Assembly: GCF_026340655.1 (NCBI RefSeq)
Contig: NZ_JAPEOZ010000001.1
Span: 744,001 to 808,000 of the forward strand
Length of the DNA: 64,000 nt
Direction: 5' to 3'
From: Streptomyces sp. NBC_01275
Lineage (GTDB): Bacteria > Actinomycetota > Actinomycetes > Streptomycetales > Streptomycetaceae
Below, piece by piece: positions 35,111-43,040 of this stretch. Position 1 is the first letter of the stretch. The number at the start of each line of letters is the position of its first letter. Made by a program: the position numbers and the translations under genes. The notes beneath the pieces were generated by a model. The model searched no databases and had not been told where the DNA came from. It was given only the letters and a program-made list of their open reading frames with translations.

Positions 35111-35197
35111 CGCCTCGACCGACTGCTGACAGTGCCCCCCCCCCCGCTGAACATGGACACAGCCGGCCAGGCCGAGGCAGGGATCTGCTCCAGCTGA
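35111..35197 (+). pseudogene. Cytochrome P450, last codons after Tn3 insertion
   Basis: Joining 27655 to 35111 continues the P450 frame as Val-Gly-Thr-Val-Glu-Arg-Leu-Asp-Arg-Leu-Leu-Thr-Val, ending at TGA 35195-35197. An 11-C run (35135-35145) falls in this tail and may have shifted the original stop. It shows that the transposon landed inside the P450 gene. Confidence 0.6.
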
Positions 35198-35253
35198 TCG
35201 GGACTGTAAAACGATCGGCTCTGTCACGTAATCGGTGGTTCACCACGTGGCGA

Positions 35254-35493
35254 TCACCGAAGGAGGATGCGGTGGCGGAGGAGGGGGAACCCGGCTCGGC
35301 CGTGCATCTGCCCCATGATTCTCTTGGTGCGTTGAGCCGACTCCTGCGTCTTGCGGATGCCGCCGCGCTTTGCTGAGCGATTCAGAACACGCTGGCGCCG
35401 TACCTTCACACCGATCCGCAACCGAGCGGGCGCGCCTCGAGGATGAACGGTGTCGGCGCTGTTCATCCCCAGTGTGCCCGACCTCTTGGTCAT
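35254..35493 (-). pseudogene. ISL3-type transposase C-terminal fragment
   Basis: The fragment ends Gln-Arg-Thr-Lys-Arg-Ile-Met-Gly-Gln-Met-His-Gly-Arg-Ala-Gly-Phe-Pro-Leu-Leu-Arg-His-Arg-Ile-Leu. This matches the C-terminal signature (Lys-Arg-Gln-Met-x-Gly-Arg-Ala-Gly-Phe-x-Leu-Leu-Arg) of ISL3-family transposases. Its catalytic core is absent and the N-terminal part of the frame is low quality. Confidence 0.55.
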
Positions 35494-35764
35494 GTCCTGT
35501 CAGATAGGGTAGTGACCTGCCGAGTTGGGTGGATTCCGGTTGTGATGAGATCTGATGCTGACGGTCGTTCGGCTCTCCACCCGCGTCGGCACCACCTCCG
35601 TGCCGAACCCGACGGCCGGCTCCTGGCACGTCAATGGCCCCTGGCGGACGCGGCCTGCGAGCGCCTGCAGGATGCGCTCGTAGTCCACCGACAGCACCGA
35701 CCAGGCCAGCCCTCACGGCCACACCGGCACCTGTGACTTAGGCTTCGCCACCTCCGGCGCCCAC
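35494..35764. other. Intergenic, IS debris, no gene
   Basis: No supported gene. It lies between the ISL3 scrap and the left 192-bp inverted repeat. Confidence 0.35.
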
Positions 35765-35956
35765 TTCGAAGTGGCTACGGCGACGCCATTTGGGACCACC
35801 GAGGCGTCTGCAAGCGGCCCCTGTCTGTGAAGATCGATGCTCGTGAAGGCGGCCTGAAACCGGCCCACTTGGCCCTCCGCGCCGGTCACTGATGGAGCCG
35901 ATTCAGGCCGTCCCGGTGCGGGCTTTACAAACTGGGGCCGGCTGGAGGCGCCGCGG
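35765..35956 (+). repeat. 192-bp inverted repeat, left copy
   Basis: It matches the reverse complement of 44161-44352 at 189 of 192 positions by eye, starting TTCGAAGTGGCTACGGCGAC. The copies are 8.4 kb apart and enclose the terpenoid cassette, an SDR/MerR pair and an IS5 transposase. The repeat carries no obvious complete gene; both copies could be ends of the same lost element. Confidence 0.9.
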
Positions 35957-36252
35957 TGGAGCCGGAAGAAGCCGCCGTAGCCACCCGTCCGCTGACGGCG
36001 GCGGCTGCCTCGCCCGTGCGCAGTTCCCCGATCCGGCTCGCCGAGGACACGTCACGCTGCGCAGATGAGCGGAGCAGTGCGTGGGGGCGGGTCTGGGGGT
36101 CGCACGGTTCGAGGCGGGTGCGTCGTGTCGATCCGCACGCCCCCTGGCCTGGCGTTCGGGTTGGTCTTGCGGGGACCAGACATTGAAGCAGGGAGGAGAG
36201 AGGCGCAGAGAAAAGGCCGCATGGCCAGCCCGCCCAGGAGGGACGTCTTCAC
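35957..36252. other. Upstream region of the AveC-like gene
   Basis: No gene. The AGGAGG ribosome site of the next gene lies at its end. Confidence 0.4.
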
Positions 36253-37218
36253 ATGACGCAAGAACTGAGGCCGACGGTCGCCGCGGGTTTCTCCGTCCGT
36301 ACTCGTATCTCACCGGTCGGTGTCTGGAGCGGTCTGGGGGTGGCCGCTGTCGCCCTGCAGGCGTGGGTTCTGGGCCGGTGGCTCATCTTCAGCGAGCTCC
36401 GGTCCGCCCCGCCGTCGGGCTACCGGATCTCGGGTGCGCGGATGGCCGCGGCCTGGGCCTTGCAAGTGGTCGTCGCCGCGACCGTACTGTCCATCGGGAT
36501 CGTCCTCGTACGCCGCTGCCTGCGGGAACGGACGGTCACCTTCGACGCCGCGCTCTACACAGGACTTGTGCTGTCCATGTGGCAGGACCCGATCCTGTAC
36601 TGGAACAAGCTGTACGTCGTCTACAACCAGAACTTGCCGAACGTGGAGACCTGGGGCCCCTATATTCCCGGCTGGCACGGCCCGGACACCGCAGGCCAAC
36701 CCATCTACGAGTCGGTGGCCGGCGGCTCGGGGCTGGCGTATCCCATCGTGATGGTCTGGTTCTGGCTCCAGTACAAGGTGTACCGGCAGATCGCCCGTCG
36801 TCGGCCGCACTGGAGCAGCTGGCGGCTGTTCCTGACCGCGGCGGGAATCGGGGCCCTCATCGACTTGCCCCTTGAGCCCCTGTTCCTGTTCACCGGTGTG
36901 TTCGCCTATCCGGTCGGGTACCCCCCGCTCACGTTGTTCACCGGGCACTGGTACCAGCTGCCTTTGCTGGAGGTTCTGTCGGCCAGCCTCGTCCTGGTCA
37001 CCCCCGTCCTCGTGCTGCGCCGGATCGACCAGTCCCGCCCGGTCCCCTGGCTCTTCTCGACGAGCAGCCGAACCACGACGCCGGCGCGCCCCCTCATCCG
37101 GCTCCTCGCGGGCGTGGGCCTGGCCAACGTCGTGATCCTGGCTTATCTCCTGAGTAATGTCGCCATCGCGGAACTCGGCGGCCCGTTCCCCCGCGACATG
37201 CCGAGCTGGCTCTGGTGA
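36253..37218 (+). CDS. AveC/spirocyclase-like integral membrane protein
   Basis: The ATG follows AGGAGGGACG. The 321-residue protein has about seven hydrophobic segments (roughly residues 22-50, 68-88, 98-115, 155-175, 195-220, 230-260 and 290-310). The family-type sequence Ser-Met-Trp-Gln-Asp-Pro-Ile-Leu-Tyr is followed by Asn-Val-Glu-Thr-Trp-Gly-Pro-Tyr-Ile-Pro-Gly-Trp. AveC of the avermectin pathway and its relatives are membrane cyclases or dehydratases for spiroketals, and related proteins occur in other pathways. Here it converges on the terpene operon, so a late ring-forming or dehydrating step on an oxidised terpenoid is plausible but inferred. Confidence 0.75.
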   Translation: MTQELRPTVAAGFSVRTRISPVGVWSGLGVAAVALQAWVLGRWLIFSELRSAPPSGYRISGARMAAAWALQVVVAATVLSIGIVLVRRCLRERTVTFDAALYTGLVLSMWQDPILYWNKLYVVYNQNLPNVETWGPYIPGWHGPDTAGQPIYESVAGGSGLAYPIVMVWFWLQYKVYRQIARRRPHWSSWRLFLTAAGIGALIDLPLEPLFLFTGVFAYPVGYPPLTLFTGHWYQLPLLEVLSASLVLVTPVLVLRRIDQSRPVPWLFSTSSRTTTPARPLIRLLAGVGLANVVILAYLLSNVAIAELGGPFPRDMPSWLW

Positions 37219-37337
37219 TCCTTCCCGGTGACCTCCCCGTCCGCAGCCTGCGCTCGCGCCTGTCGCGATGGCGTGCACTTAGTTGCTCCGCCCGGGCAGC
37301 CGCTGACGGCCGCTCCGGCGGCTGCTCGGGGCGCCTG

Positions 37338-38465
37338 TCAGCGCCGGGCAGGAGGCAGGTCTTCCACGCCGCACCCGTTGGCTTCGGCGGCCCGAATGTA
37401 ATCCCACCACCACGAGATCGCAGGAAGCTCTGGTGGGTGGGGATTGTCGTCGGCGGGATGGTCGCTCCAGGCGATGGTGAACGCGGTGGCGTCGTGGAGC
37501 GTCCCGGTTTTCGCGTTCTGGGGTGCTCGGTAGCGGCTGGTTTCCAGGGCCCATTCCATGTGGCCGCGGATGATGTAGCCGATGTCGTGTGCGAAGCGGG
37601 CGAGGTGGGGGCCGGCGGTGCGGGCGAGGTGGTCGCGGATGCGTACGTACAGGGTCATGAGGCGGTCGCGCAGGGCGATCGTGTCGGTGACGGCGTGCGA
37701 GAGGGAGTAGCCGTTCTCCTGTTGCAGGACGTCGAGGACGTTGAACTCTCCGATGGCGGCTTCGCGGTGGTAGGAGACGATGTCGTTGTCCAGGGCGCCG
37801 ACCAGGGGGACGAGGTCGTTGAGGATCAGGGTGAGCGGGTCGGCGGCTTCCTGGAATGTGAGCCGGTAGCCACCGATGAGGGGATAGAACGGCACCATCC
37901 AGCTGCCGGCGCAGTCGTCGCTGCGGGCGAGCAGGTAGTCGTTGAGGCTGGGAATCGCGCGTTTGCGCTGCATGCGGGTCCAGTGGTGGCAGCCGTGGAA
38001 GAAGCGGCGCAGGCCGTCGGTGACGCGGATGGCCTGGTCGGTGTCGGGGAGTTCGGCGAGGCGGCGGCGCAGGTCCCACAGGGCCTGGCAGTAGGGGTCG
38101 CTCTCGTGCGGGCGGATTTCGGGGTGGTCGAGGATCCGGTCCAGGCGCTGGCAGTGTGAGGTCAGTGCGGCGGGGGGCCGCAGGTCCAGGCGTGCGTCGC
38201 GTGCGTCGTCCCAGGCGTAGGTCCAGTAGCAGACGTCGGAGAACAAGCTCATGTGCCGGGCTGGGATGCCCTCGTGGAGCGGGATCATCATGGCGGCGAC
38301 GTGCCCGCTGTTGATCTGGGTGATCCAGGAGCCGGGCGTGCAGATCCCGAAGTCCACCATCCAGCGCACCGAGTCGGCGTCGAGTGTGTCAGCCGGCGGA
38401 TGGGGTGCGGGGGGTATGGGGCAGTAGAAGGGGCGCTTGTCGATCGCTGGGGAGAGAGGCGGCAT
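37338..38465 (-). CDS. Class I terpene synthase (canonical motifs)
   Basis: A 375-residue protein with the Asp-rich metal motif Asp-Asp-Ala-Arg-Asp at residues 86-90 and the second metal site Asn227-Asp-Ile-Val-Ser231-Tyr-His-Arg-Glu235. The C-terminal Arg-Tyr pair (Ser-Arg-Tyr-Arg-Ala-Pro) is also present, all typical of bacterial class I cyclases. It ionises a prenyl diphosphate with Mg2+ and cyclises the cation. The ATG at 38465 has AGAAGG upstream and lies 77 bases inside the end of the Rieske gene. Being last in an operon with a cis-prenyltransferase, its substrate may contain a Z double bond; this is inference. Confidence 0.88.
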   Translation of the reverse strand: MPPLSPAIDKRPFYCPIPPAPHPPADTLDADSVRWMVDFGICTPGSWITQINSGHVAAMMIPLHEGIPARHMSLFSDVCYWTYAWDDARDARLDLRPPAALTSHCQRLDRILDHPEIRPHESDPYCQALWDLRRRLAELPDTDQAIRVTDGLRRFFHGCHHWTRMQRKRAIPSLNDYLLARSDDCAGSWMVPFYPLIGGYRLTFQEAADPLTLILNDLVPLVGALDNDIVSYHREAAIGEFNVLDVLQQENGYSLSHAVTDTIALRDRLMTLYVRIRDHLARTAGPHLARFAHDIGYIIRGHMEWALETSRYRAPQNAKTGTLHDATAFTIAWSDHPADDNPHPPELPAISWWWDYIRAAEANGCGVEDLPPARR

Positions 38466-39546
38466 GGGTGCCCTTCTGCTCGTCGGCCAGCCGGTGCCCG
38501 CCGGGGTAGAACTGCTGGGCCCAGCGGCGGTAGGCCGTGATCGGGCCGTCTCCGTCGGCCAGGCGCGGGGCCGGCTGGTAGCGCTTGGTGTGCCAGATCG
38601 GGCTGTCGTCGTTCAGCACGAAACCGGCGGCGGTGGTGCGCAGCCCGATGTCGCACAGGGCCCGGGCGGCGGCGTAGGCCAGGGGCTGGCCGAGACGGGG
38701 TGGCAGCCAGCGCGGGGCGGGCAGGCGCAGGCAGGCGGCGAACCGCAGCTGGATCCGCCAGGGCCCGACAACGGTGGGCATGATCCAGCCGCGCAGGACG
38801 GGCCCGGCCTTCAAGGTCATGGATCCGGCCGTGTAGCCCAGGCCGTGGAGTTCCCCGTCGTAGGTCACGGTCATGGCCGCGCGGGGCAGATGAGGGAGCG
38901 GGACGCGCATCGTGAAGTTGAGGCCGAGGACGTGCCCCGTGAAGGTGTAGGGGCGGATCTCCAGGATCGGCGACTTGTGCATGACGGGGAAGTGCCCCTC
39001 GTCGACCGTGTTCTCGCCGATCTCCTGGGGGTGGGTGGGCATGTCCACGGTGATGTGCACCAGCGGTGAATACCCGGTCAGGTCGACTTCGGGGAGTTCC
39101 CACTGCGGCCCGGCGCCGTCGTGGTCGTACCAGGCGAAGATGATGCCGCCGTTGATCTCCCGGACCTCGAGCTGCCGCAGCCGGGCTTTGGGAGGGCGCT
39201 TGCCGTAGGCGGTCTTCACGCAGGTTCCGTCGGGTGCGTAGGCGAACCGGTGGAAGGGGCAGACGAGGTTCTCGCGTTCGACGGTGCCGCCGACTCCCAG
39301 GTGTGCGCCCAGGTGCGGGCAGTATGCCTCGGTCACCCGAAGGAGCCCCTTGCGGGTGCGGTACAGCACGACGTCGCGGTCCACGAGCATGCGGGTGACA
39401 ACCTGGCCGGGCCGGACTTCGTCGGAGAAGCCGATGCAGAACCAGCCCGCGGGGTTGGGCAGGGCGGGCGGGAAGGCTTCGTCGCCTGCCGCGGGGCGCA
39501 GGTCGGGTTTCGTGTACCAGCGCTGTCGCTTGCGACCGAACATCAC
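38389..39546 (-). CDS. Rieske non-heme iron oxygenase, KshA-like
   Basis: The 385-residue protein binds a [2Fe-2S] cluster through Cys76-Pro-His78 and Cys96-Pro-Phe-His99. Its mononuclear iron site is Asn179...Asp182-x2-His185-x4-His190 in the Glu-Asn-Thr-Val-Asp-Glu-Gly-His pattern. The layout resembles ketosteroid hydroxylase-type Rieske oxygenases that hydroxylate alicyclic or terpenoid carbons. No reductase or ferredoxin is encoded nearby, so electrons must come from elsewhere. The start overlaps the upstream terpene-synthase stop (GTG then ATG). The C-terminal ~30 residues (Pro- and Leu-rich) extend over the next gene and may be recent read-through. Confidence 0.88.
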   Translation of the reverse strand: MMFGRKRQRWYTKPDLRPAAGDEAFPPALPNPAGWFCIGFSDEVRPGQVVTRMLVDRDVVLYRTRKGLLRVTEAYCPHLGAHLGVGGTVERENLVCPFHRFAYAPDGTCVKTAYGKRPPKARLRQLEVREINGGIIFAWYDHDGAGPQWELPEVDLTGYSPLVHITVDMPTHPQEIGENTVDEGHFPVMHKSPILEIRPYTFTGHVLGLNFTMRVPLPHLPRAAMTVTYDGELHGLGYTAGSMTLKAGPVLRGWIMPTVVGPWRIQLRFAACLRLPAPRWLPPRLGQPLAYAAARALCDIGLRTTAAGFVLNDDSPIWHTKRYQPAPRLADGDGPITAYRRWAQQFYPGGHRLADEQKGTHAASLPSDRQAPLLLPHTPRTPSAG

Positions 39547-40559
39547 AGTCCTTTCACCGCGTGCGAATCGAGAGGTTCACTGGCTGCCCGCGTGTACCGG
39601 GCGCTGAGTTCGTGCCAGCGCTGTTCTCCCGCGATGAACGCCTCCATGGCCTCGGTGCAGCGCCGGACGCCTTCCCGGTCCCTCGTCGAAAGTTCTTGCC
39701 GGCAGGCTTCGGCCTCGAGTTGCTCCTTGAGGGCGGTGAAGGTCCCGGCGAGTGCCTCGATGCGGGCGGCGACCTGGTGGGAGGCCCGGGCGAGAGGGAT
39801 CGCCTCCTGCTGGTGGATGAGGAGCACCAGGTTGTGCCGCATGTCCCCGGCCGCCAGTTCCTTGGGAACCGACGCCAGGTCATTGACGAGTGAGGTCAGG
39901 TCGTTCCAGACCTGCCGCATCCGGCGGAAGACCTCGCTTCGGTACAGGCCGTCCGGAACGGCGAAGCCCACGGACAATTCGACCAGGTCGCAGTAGACGT
40001 AGCTTCCGACCGTGAGCCGGCGCTGCTCGAAGAAGTCGTCGATCCCGACCCGCCGCGAGTCGCTGTCGTGCTCCTGGGATTCTGCGGCGCAGGCGTGGAG
40101 GTAACCCGCGAGGTTGACCGCGAGATGCCGCCTCCAGTGCGGCGGCATCAGCCTGCTGGTGTCCTGCCACAGGTAGGCCAGCGCCGCGGCGAGCGGATCC
40201 CGCACCCGCAGCGGCTCATCCCCGCTCGCCAGACTCTCCCCCAGGGCGAGCAGTTCCCGCGGGGCCGGCGCGGTCGGCCCGTCGAAGTACCGCTCCACAC
40301 AGGCGGTCCAACCGATCCAGCACGTCAGGAGCAGCCCCGTGGACGCCTCCGCGTACGGATACGCGCGGGCACTGACCTCGCCCAGGCCCACCTCGCGCCA
40401 GTACGCCTCCGCCTTCCCGCCGCTCACCAGCCCCCGCTGGATCGCCCACTTCAACGCACCTTCCTCGAACCCCGCGGCATGCGCGCTGCGCAGCGACGGA
40501 AACGGAAAGGCCGGGCGCGGGGGATCGTAGGGCGTGGAGAGCGTTGTGCACGTCGTCAC
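39543..40559 (-). CDS. Terpene-synthase-fold protein lacking the DDxxD motif
   Basis: The 338-residue protein keeps the class I cyclase fold and the second metal motif Asn226-Asp-Leu-Ala-Ser230-Val-Pro-Lys-Glu234, with upstream Val-Trp-Asn-Asp-Leu and a C-terminal Arg-Tyr. Where the Asp-rich helix should be (residues 79-93) it reads Thr-Cys-Trp-Ile-Gly-Trp-Thr-Ala-Cys-Val-Glu-Arg-Tyr-Phe-Asp, with no DDxxD. It therefore cannot bind the Mg2+ trio in the usual way. It may be a non-canonical cyclase, a prenyltransferase-like or protonation-type enzyme, or a partner of the canonical synthase. The start overlaps the cis-prenyltransferase stop by four bases. Confidence 0.75.
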   Translation of the reverse strand: MTTCTTLSTPYDPPRPAFPFPSLRSAHAAGFEEGALKWAIQRGLVSGGKAEAYWREVGLGEVSARAYPYAEASTGLLLTCWIGWTACVERYFDGPTAPAPRELLALGESLASGDEPLRVRDPLAAALAYLWQDTSRLMPPHWRRHLAVNLAGYLHACAAESQEHDSDSRRVGIDDFFEQRRLTVGSYVYCDLVELSVGFAVPDGLYRSEVFRRMRQVWNDLTSLVNDLASVPKELAAGDMRHNLVLLIHQQEAIPLARASHQVAARIEALAGTFTALKEQLEAEACRQELSTRDREGVRRCTEAMEAFIAGEQRWHELSARYTRAASEPLDSHAVKGL

Positions 40560-41323
40560 TGCCCGTACCTCCGCGATCGTCGGGTATAGCTGAGGAGGGC
40601 GGCGTCAAAGTCCGCCCGGGTGAAGTCGGGCCAGTTCACGTCGCAGAAGTAGAACTCGCTGTAAGCGCTCTGCCAGGGCAGAAAGCCGGACAGGCGCTGC
40701 TCGCCCGAGGTTCGGATGATCAGGTCCACCGGAGGCTGCCCGGTCAGGGACAGATGGCCGGCGATCTGATCACTGGTGAGGCCGTCCACGATGTCCGCGA
40801 CCGCCGTCCCCCGGCCGGCGTGCTCGGTCAGCAGCGACCGGACGGCCGAGGTGATGTCCTCACGCCCGTCGTAAGCCACCGCAATGTTGACCGTCATACC
40901 TGACACCACACCGGTGTGCCGCGCGGCGTGGCAGACCTTGCGGTGCACGCCCTTGCCGAGGAACGCCGTGTTACCGAACAGGTTCAGGTGCCAGCGCTTG
41001 GCATCGACGAGCTCACCGACTACTTCGGTGATCACCTGGACCAGGGCACGCACGTCACCGGGATCACGCCGCAGATTGTCGGCGGACAGAGGCCACAGCG
41101 TGACCGCACTCATACCGGCCGCCTCACACCACGTCAGGAGCTCGTGGACGCGGTCACCACCCCGCCGGTAGGCGGAGGCCGGATCGGTGTGATGCGCGCG
41201 CGCCCACCGGCGATTGCCGTCCACGATCACGGCGACATGCCGCAGTGCCGCCATGCTCGGACACGGCGAAGGAAGGTACTCCGCAGGAGGGATGGACGGG
41301 TCGGCGGCAGAGCTGATGGTCAT
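40556..41323 (-). CDS. cis-Prenyltransferase (UppS family), probably short-chain
   Basis: The 255-residue protein has the catalytic Asp35 in Val-Asp-Gly-Asn-Arg-Arg-Trp-Ala. The C-terminal isopentenyl-diphosphate-binding signature Arg204-Thr-Ser-Gly-Glu-Gln-Arg-Leu-Ser-Gly-Phe-Leu-Pro-Trp-Gln-Ser-Ala-Tyr-Ser is also present. The Gly-Asn-Arg-Arg form and Ser-Gly-Glu-Gln resemble actinobacterial Z-farnesyl diphosphate synthases and irregular coupling enzymes more than housekeeping UppS. As first gene of the terpene operon it most likely makes a dedicated Z-configured or irregularly branched substrate for the synthases. The ATG has GGGAG upstream. Confidence 0.88.
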   Translation of the reverse strand: MTISSAADPSIPPAEYLPSPCPSMAALRHVAVIVDGNRRWARAHHTDPASAYRRGGDRVHELLTWCEAAGMSAVTLWPLSADNLRRDPGDVRALVQVITEVVGELVDAKRWHLNLFGNTAFLGKGVHRKVCHAARHTGVVSGMTVNIAVAYDGREDITSAVRSLLTEHAGRGTAVADIVDGLTSDQIAGHLSLTGQPPVDLIIRTSGEQRLSGFLPWQSAYSEFYFCDVNWPDFTRADFDAALLSYTRRSRRYGQ

Positions 41324-41615
41324 CGCACTACTCCCACAGAGGTGGCTGTGCGCGGCCTGGGACGTTCTTGAGGAAAATCGGGCACGAACCTGCGTGAACG
41401 CTTACCCGCTCGTGGACCGGCTTCGGGCGACTGTGCCTGATCCAGGTGTAACGGTCCGGACCCTCCCGGAACACCCCTTCACCGGGGGCTCACGGATTGA
41501 CACGATGCATCAGCCTGCCTTGAGCGGGCCCAGGGCCTGCCCTGAGCGCCGTGCACGCCCAGCGCAACAGGCTGGGGCTGGGCCCATCGGCTCCGCCACT
41601 TAGAGAGCCCGGCGG

Positions 41616-41701
41616 TAGGCGTCACTTGAGTCTTCTGGTGGTGGGTAGGTGTCCCAGCAGTAGCGCGGCGGACGCGCGTGCGGAGCGTGACGAGTACGCA
41701 T
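41616..41701 (-). mobile_element. Remnant of IS5-type element end
   Basis: GGCGTCACTTGAGTC and the following ~80 bases resemble, with many changes and gaps, the 3' end of the IS5 transposase at 43035-43120. It is a decayed second copy, so the SDR/MerR pair lies between two related IS pieces. Confidence 0.5.
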
Positions 41702-41773
41702 GGCCGCGCCCGGCTGATCCCTAGATCCTCGAACGTCGGCTGAAGCCTGGCCGGGCGGGCGGCTGCCGAAGGG

Positions 41774-42484
41774 TCAGGCGGCGGGAACCGCCTGCGGATA
41801 GAGCACGCTCGGGTCGGCGGACAGGGCCGCCTTGAGCTGGACGCAGTTGTTGTCGGCGAGGATCTCCATCTTCCCGGCCTCGATGCCGTCGAGGGCGGCG
41901 CGCACGACATCGGCGGGGTCGTTCTTCTCCACGTCCCACCCGGCCATCATGTCGGTGTCGGTGCTGGCCAGGTGCAGGCCCGTCACCGCGGTTCCCTGGC
42001 CCGCGAGTTCGAGGCGGATGCCGTTGGTGAGGCTCCACGCCGCCGCCTTCGACGCGCTGTAGGCGTTGGCCCCGTCGTAGGCGAGCCAGGACATCGCCGA
42101 CAGGACGTTGAGGATGGCCCCACCGCCGTTGGCGGCCAGGACGGGAGTGAACGCCCGGACCACGTTGAGGGTGCCGAAGTAGTTGGTGTCCATCTCCAGC
42201 CGGATCTTCTCGGGGTCCCCGGTGACGAGGTTCTGCTGGGTGAAGACGCCAGCATTGTTGATCAAGAGGGTGACGTCCGAGGCCGCGCCCGCCGCGGCGG
42301 CGACCGAAGCCGGATCGGTGATGTCGAGCCGCAGTACCTCCACACCGGGGAGGCCGACGAGGTGGGGGGTGCGCGCGGTCGCGTAGACCTTGGTGGCGCC
42401 CCGGTGCAGGAGCTGTTGGGCGAAGTGCCTGCCGATGCCGCGGTTGGCGCCGGTGACGAGGGCGACGGAACCGGTGATCTTCAT
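41774..42484 (-). CDS. Short-chain dehydrogenase/reductase
   Basis: The ATG at 42484 with GGAGA upstream gives 236 residues, shorter than the open frame to 42532. It has the NAD(P) motif Thr-Gly-Ala-Asn-Arg-Gly-Ile-Gly, Asn-Asn-Ala-Gly, Ser in Val-Leu-Ser-Ala-Met and the active-site Tyr-Ser-Ala-Ser-Lys. It diverges from a MerR regulator with a palindrome between, a common Streptomyces pairing in which MerR controls the SDR. It probably reduces an aldehyde or ketone. It is unlikely to belong to the terpene operon, being separated by IS debris. Confidence 0.88.
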   Translation of the reverse strand: MKITGSVALVTGANRGIGRHFAQQLLHRGATKVYATARTPHLVGLPGVEVLRLDITDPASVAAAAGAASDVTLLINNAGVFTQQNLVTGDPEKIRLEMDTNYFGTLNVVRAFTPVLAANGGGAILNVLSAMSWLAYDGANAYSASKAAAWSLTNGIRLELAGQGTAVTGLHLASTDTDMMAGWDVEKNDPADVVRAALDGIEAGKMEILADNNCVQLKAALSADPSVLYPQAVPAA

Positions 42485-42547
42485 GGGGAGTCTCCTGGCA
42501 GTGGTGAGGTGATTCCTGTCCGGGCTGTTCACGGGCTACGCTAGAAC

Positions 42548-42563
42548 CTGACGTTGACGTCAG
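42548..42563. promoter_or_regulatory. MerR-type operator palindrome
   Basis: CTGACGTTGACGTCAG is a perfect 7-bp inverted repeat with a 2-base centre, placed between the divergent SDR and MerR genes. MerR regulators bind such dyads inside a long promoter spacer. Confidence 0.55.
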
Positions 42564-42601
42564 AGGCAAGGAATGTGATCCAGGTCATGGAGGGGGCGTT
42601 G

Positions 42602-42970
42602 ATGCGCATCGGTGAGCTGGCCTCAAGGGTGGGCGTGAGCGTGCGGGCACTGCGCTACTACGAAGAGCAGGACCTGCTGGCCTCGGCGCGCAGCCCCAGC
42701 GGCCAGCGGCAGTACCCGGACAGCGCGGTCGACCGCGTCCAGCTGATTCAGCAGCTGTACTCCGCAGGGCTGCCGAGCAGGGCGATCCTGGAACTGCTGC
42801 CGTGCGTCGAGACCGGTGACGTGACCCCCGCGCTGCTCGACCGGCTGTCGGCCGAGCGGGACCGCATCGATACGCAGGTCAGCACCCTGGTGAAAACCCG
42901 GGACCGGCTCGACGCCATCATCACCACAGCCTCCACAGCCAGGAGCGCGGGCCGGCCCTGCCCTCGTTGA
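42602..42970 (+). CDS. MerR-family transcriptional regulator
   Basis: I choose ATG 42602 because GGAGGGG precedes it; upstream ATGs add only non-homologous residues. The protein (122 residues) begins Met-Arg-Ile-Gly-Glu-Leu-Ala and has the winged helix with Val-Arg-Ala-Leu-Arg-Tyr-Tyr-Glu-Glu and the wing Arg-Gln-Tyr. A coiled-coil dimer helix (Arg-Leu-Ser-Ala-Glu-Arg-Asp-Arg-Ile) and a short tail with one Cys near the end follow. It likely controls the divergent SDR and itself. Confidence 0.88.
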   Translation: MRIGELASRVGVSVRALRYYEEQDLLASARSPSGQRQYPDSAVDRVQLIQQLYSAGLPSRAILELLPCVETGDVTPALLDRLSAERDRIDTQVSTLVKTRDRLDAIITTASTARSAGRPCPR

Positions 42971-43040
42971 GCAGCGCGCCTTCCCCAGGCGTGCGGCAGT
43001 GCTTGTCCGCCCGACGCAGACGGACGCCCGTCAGCAGGCG

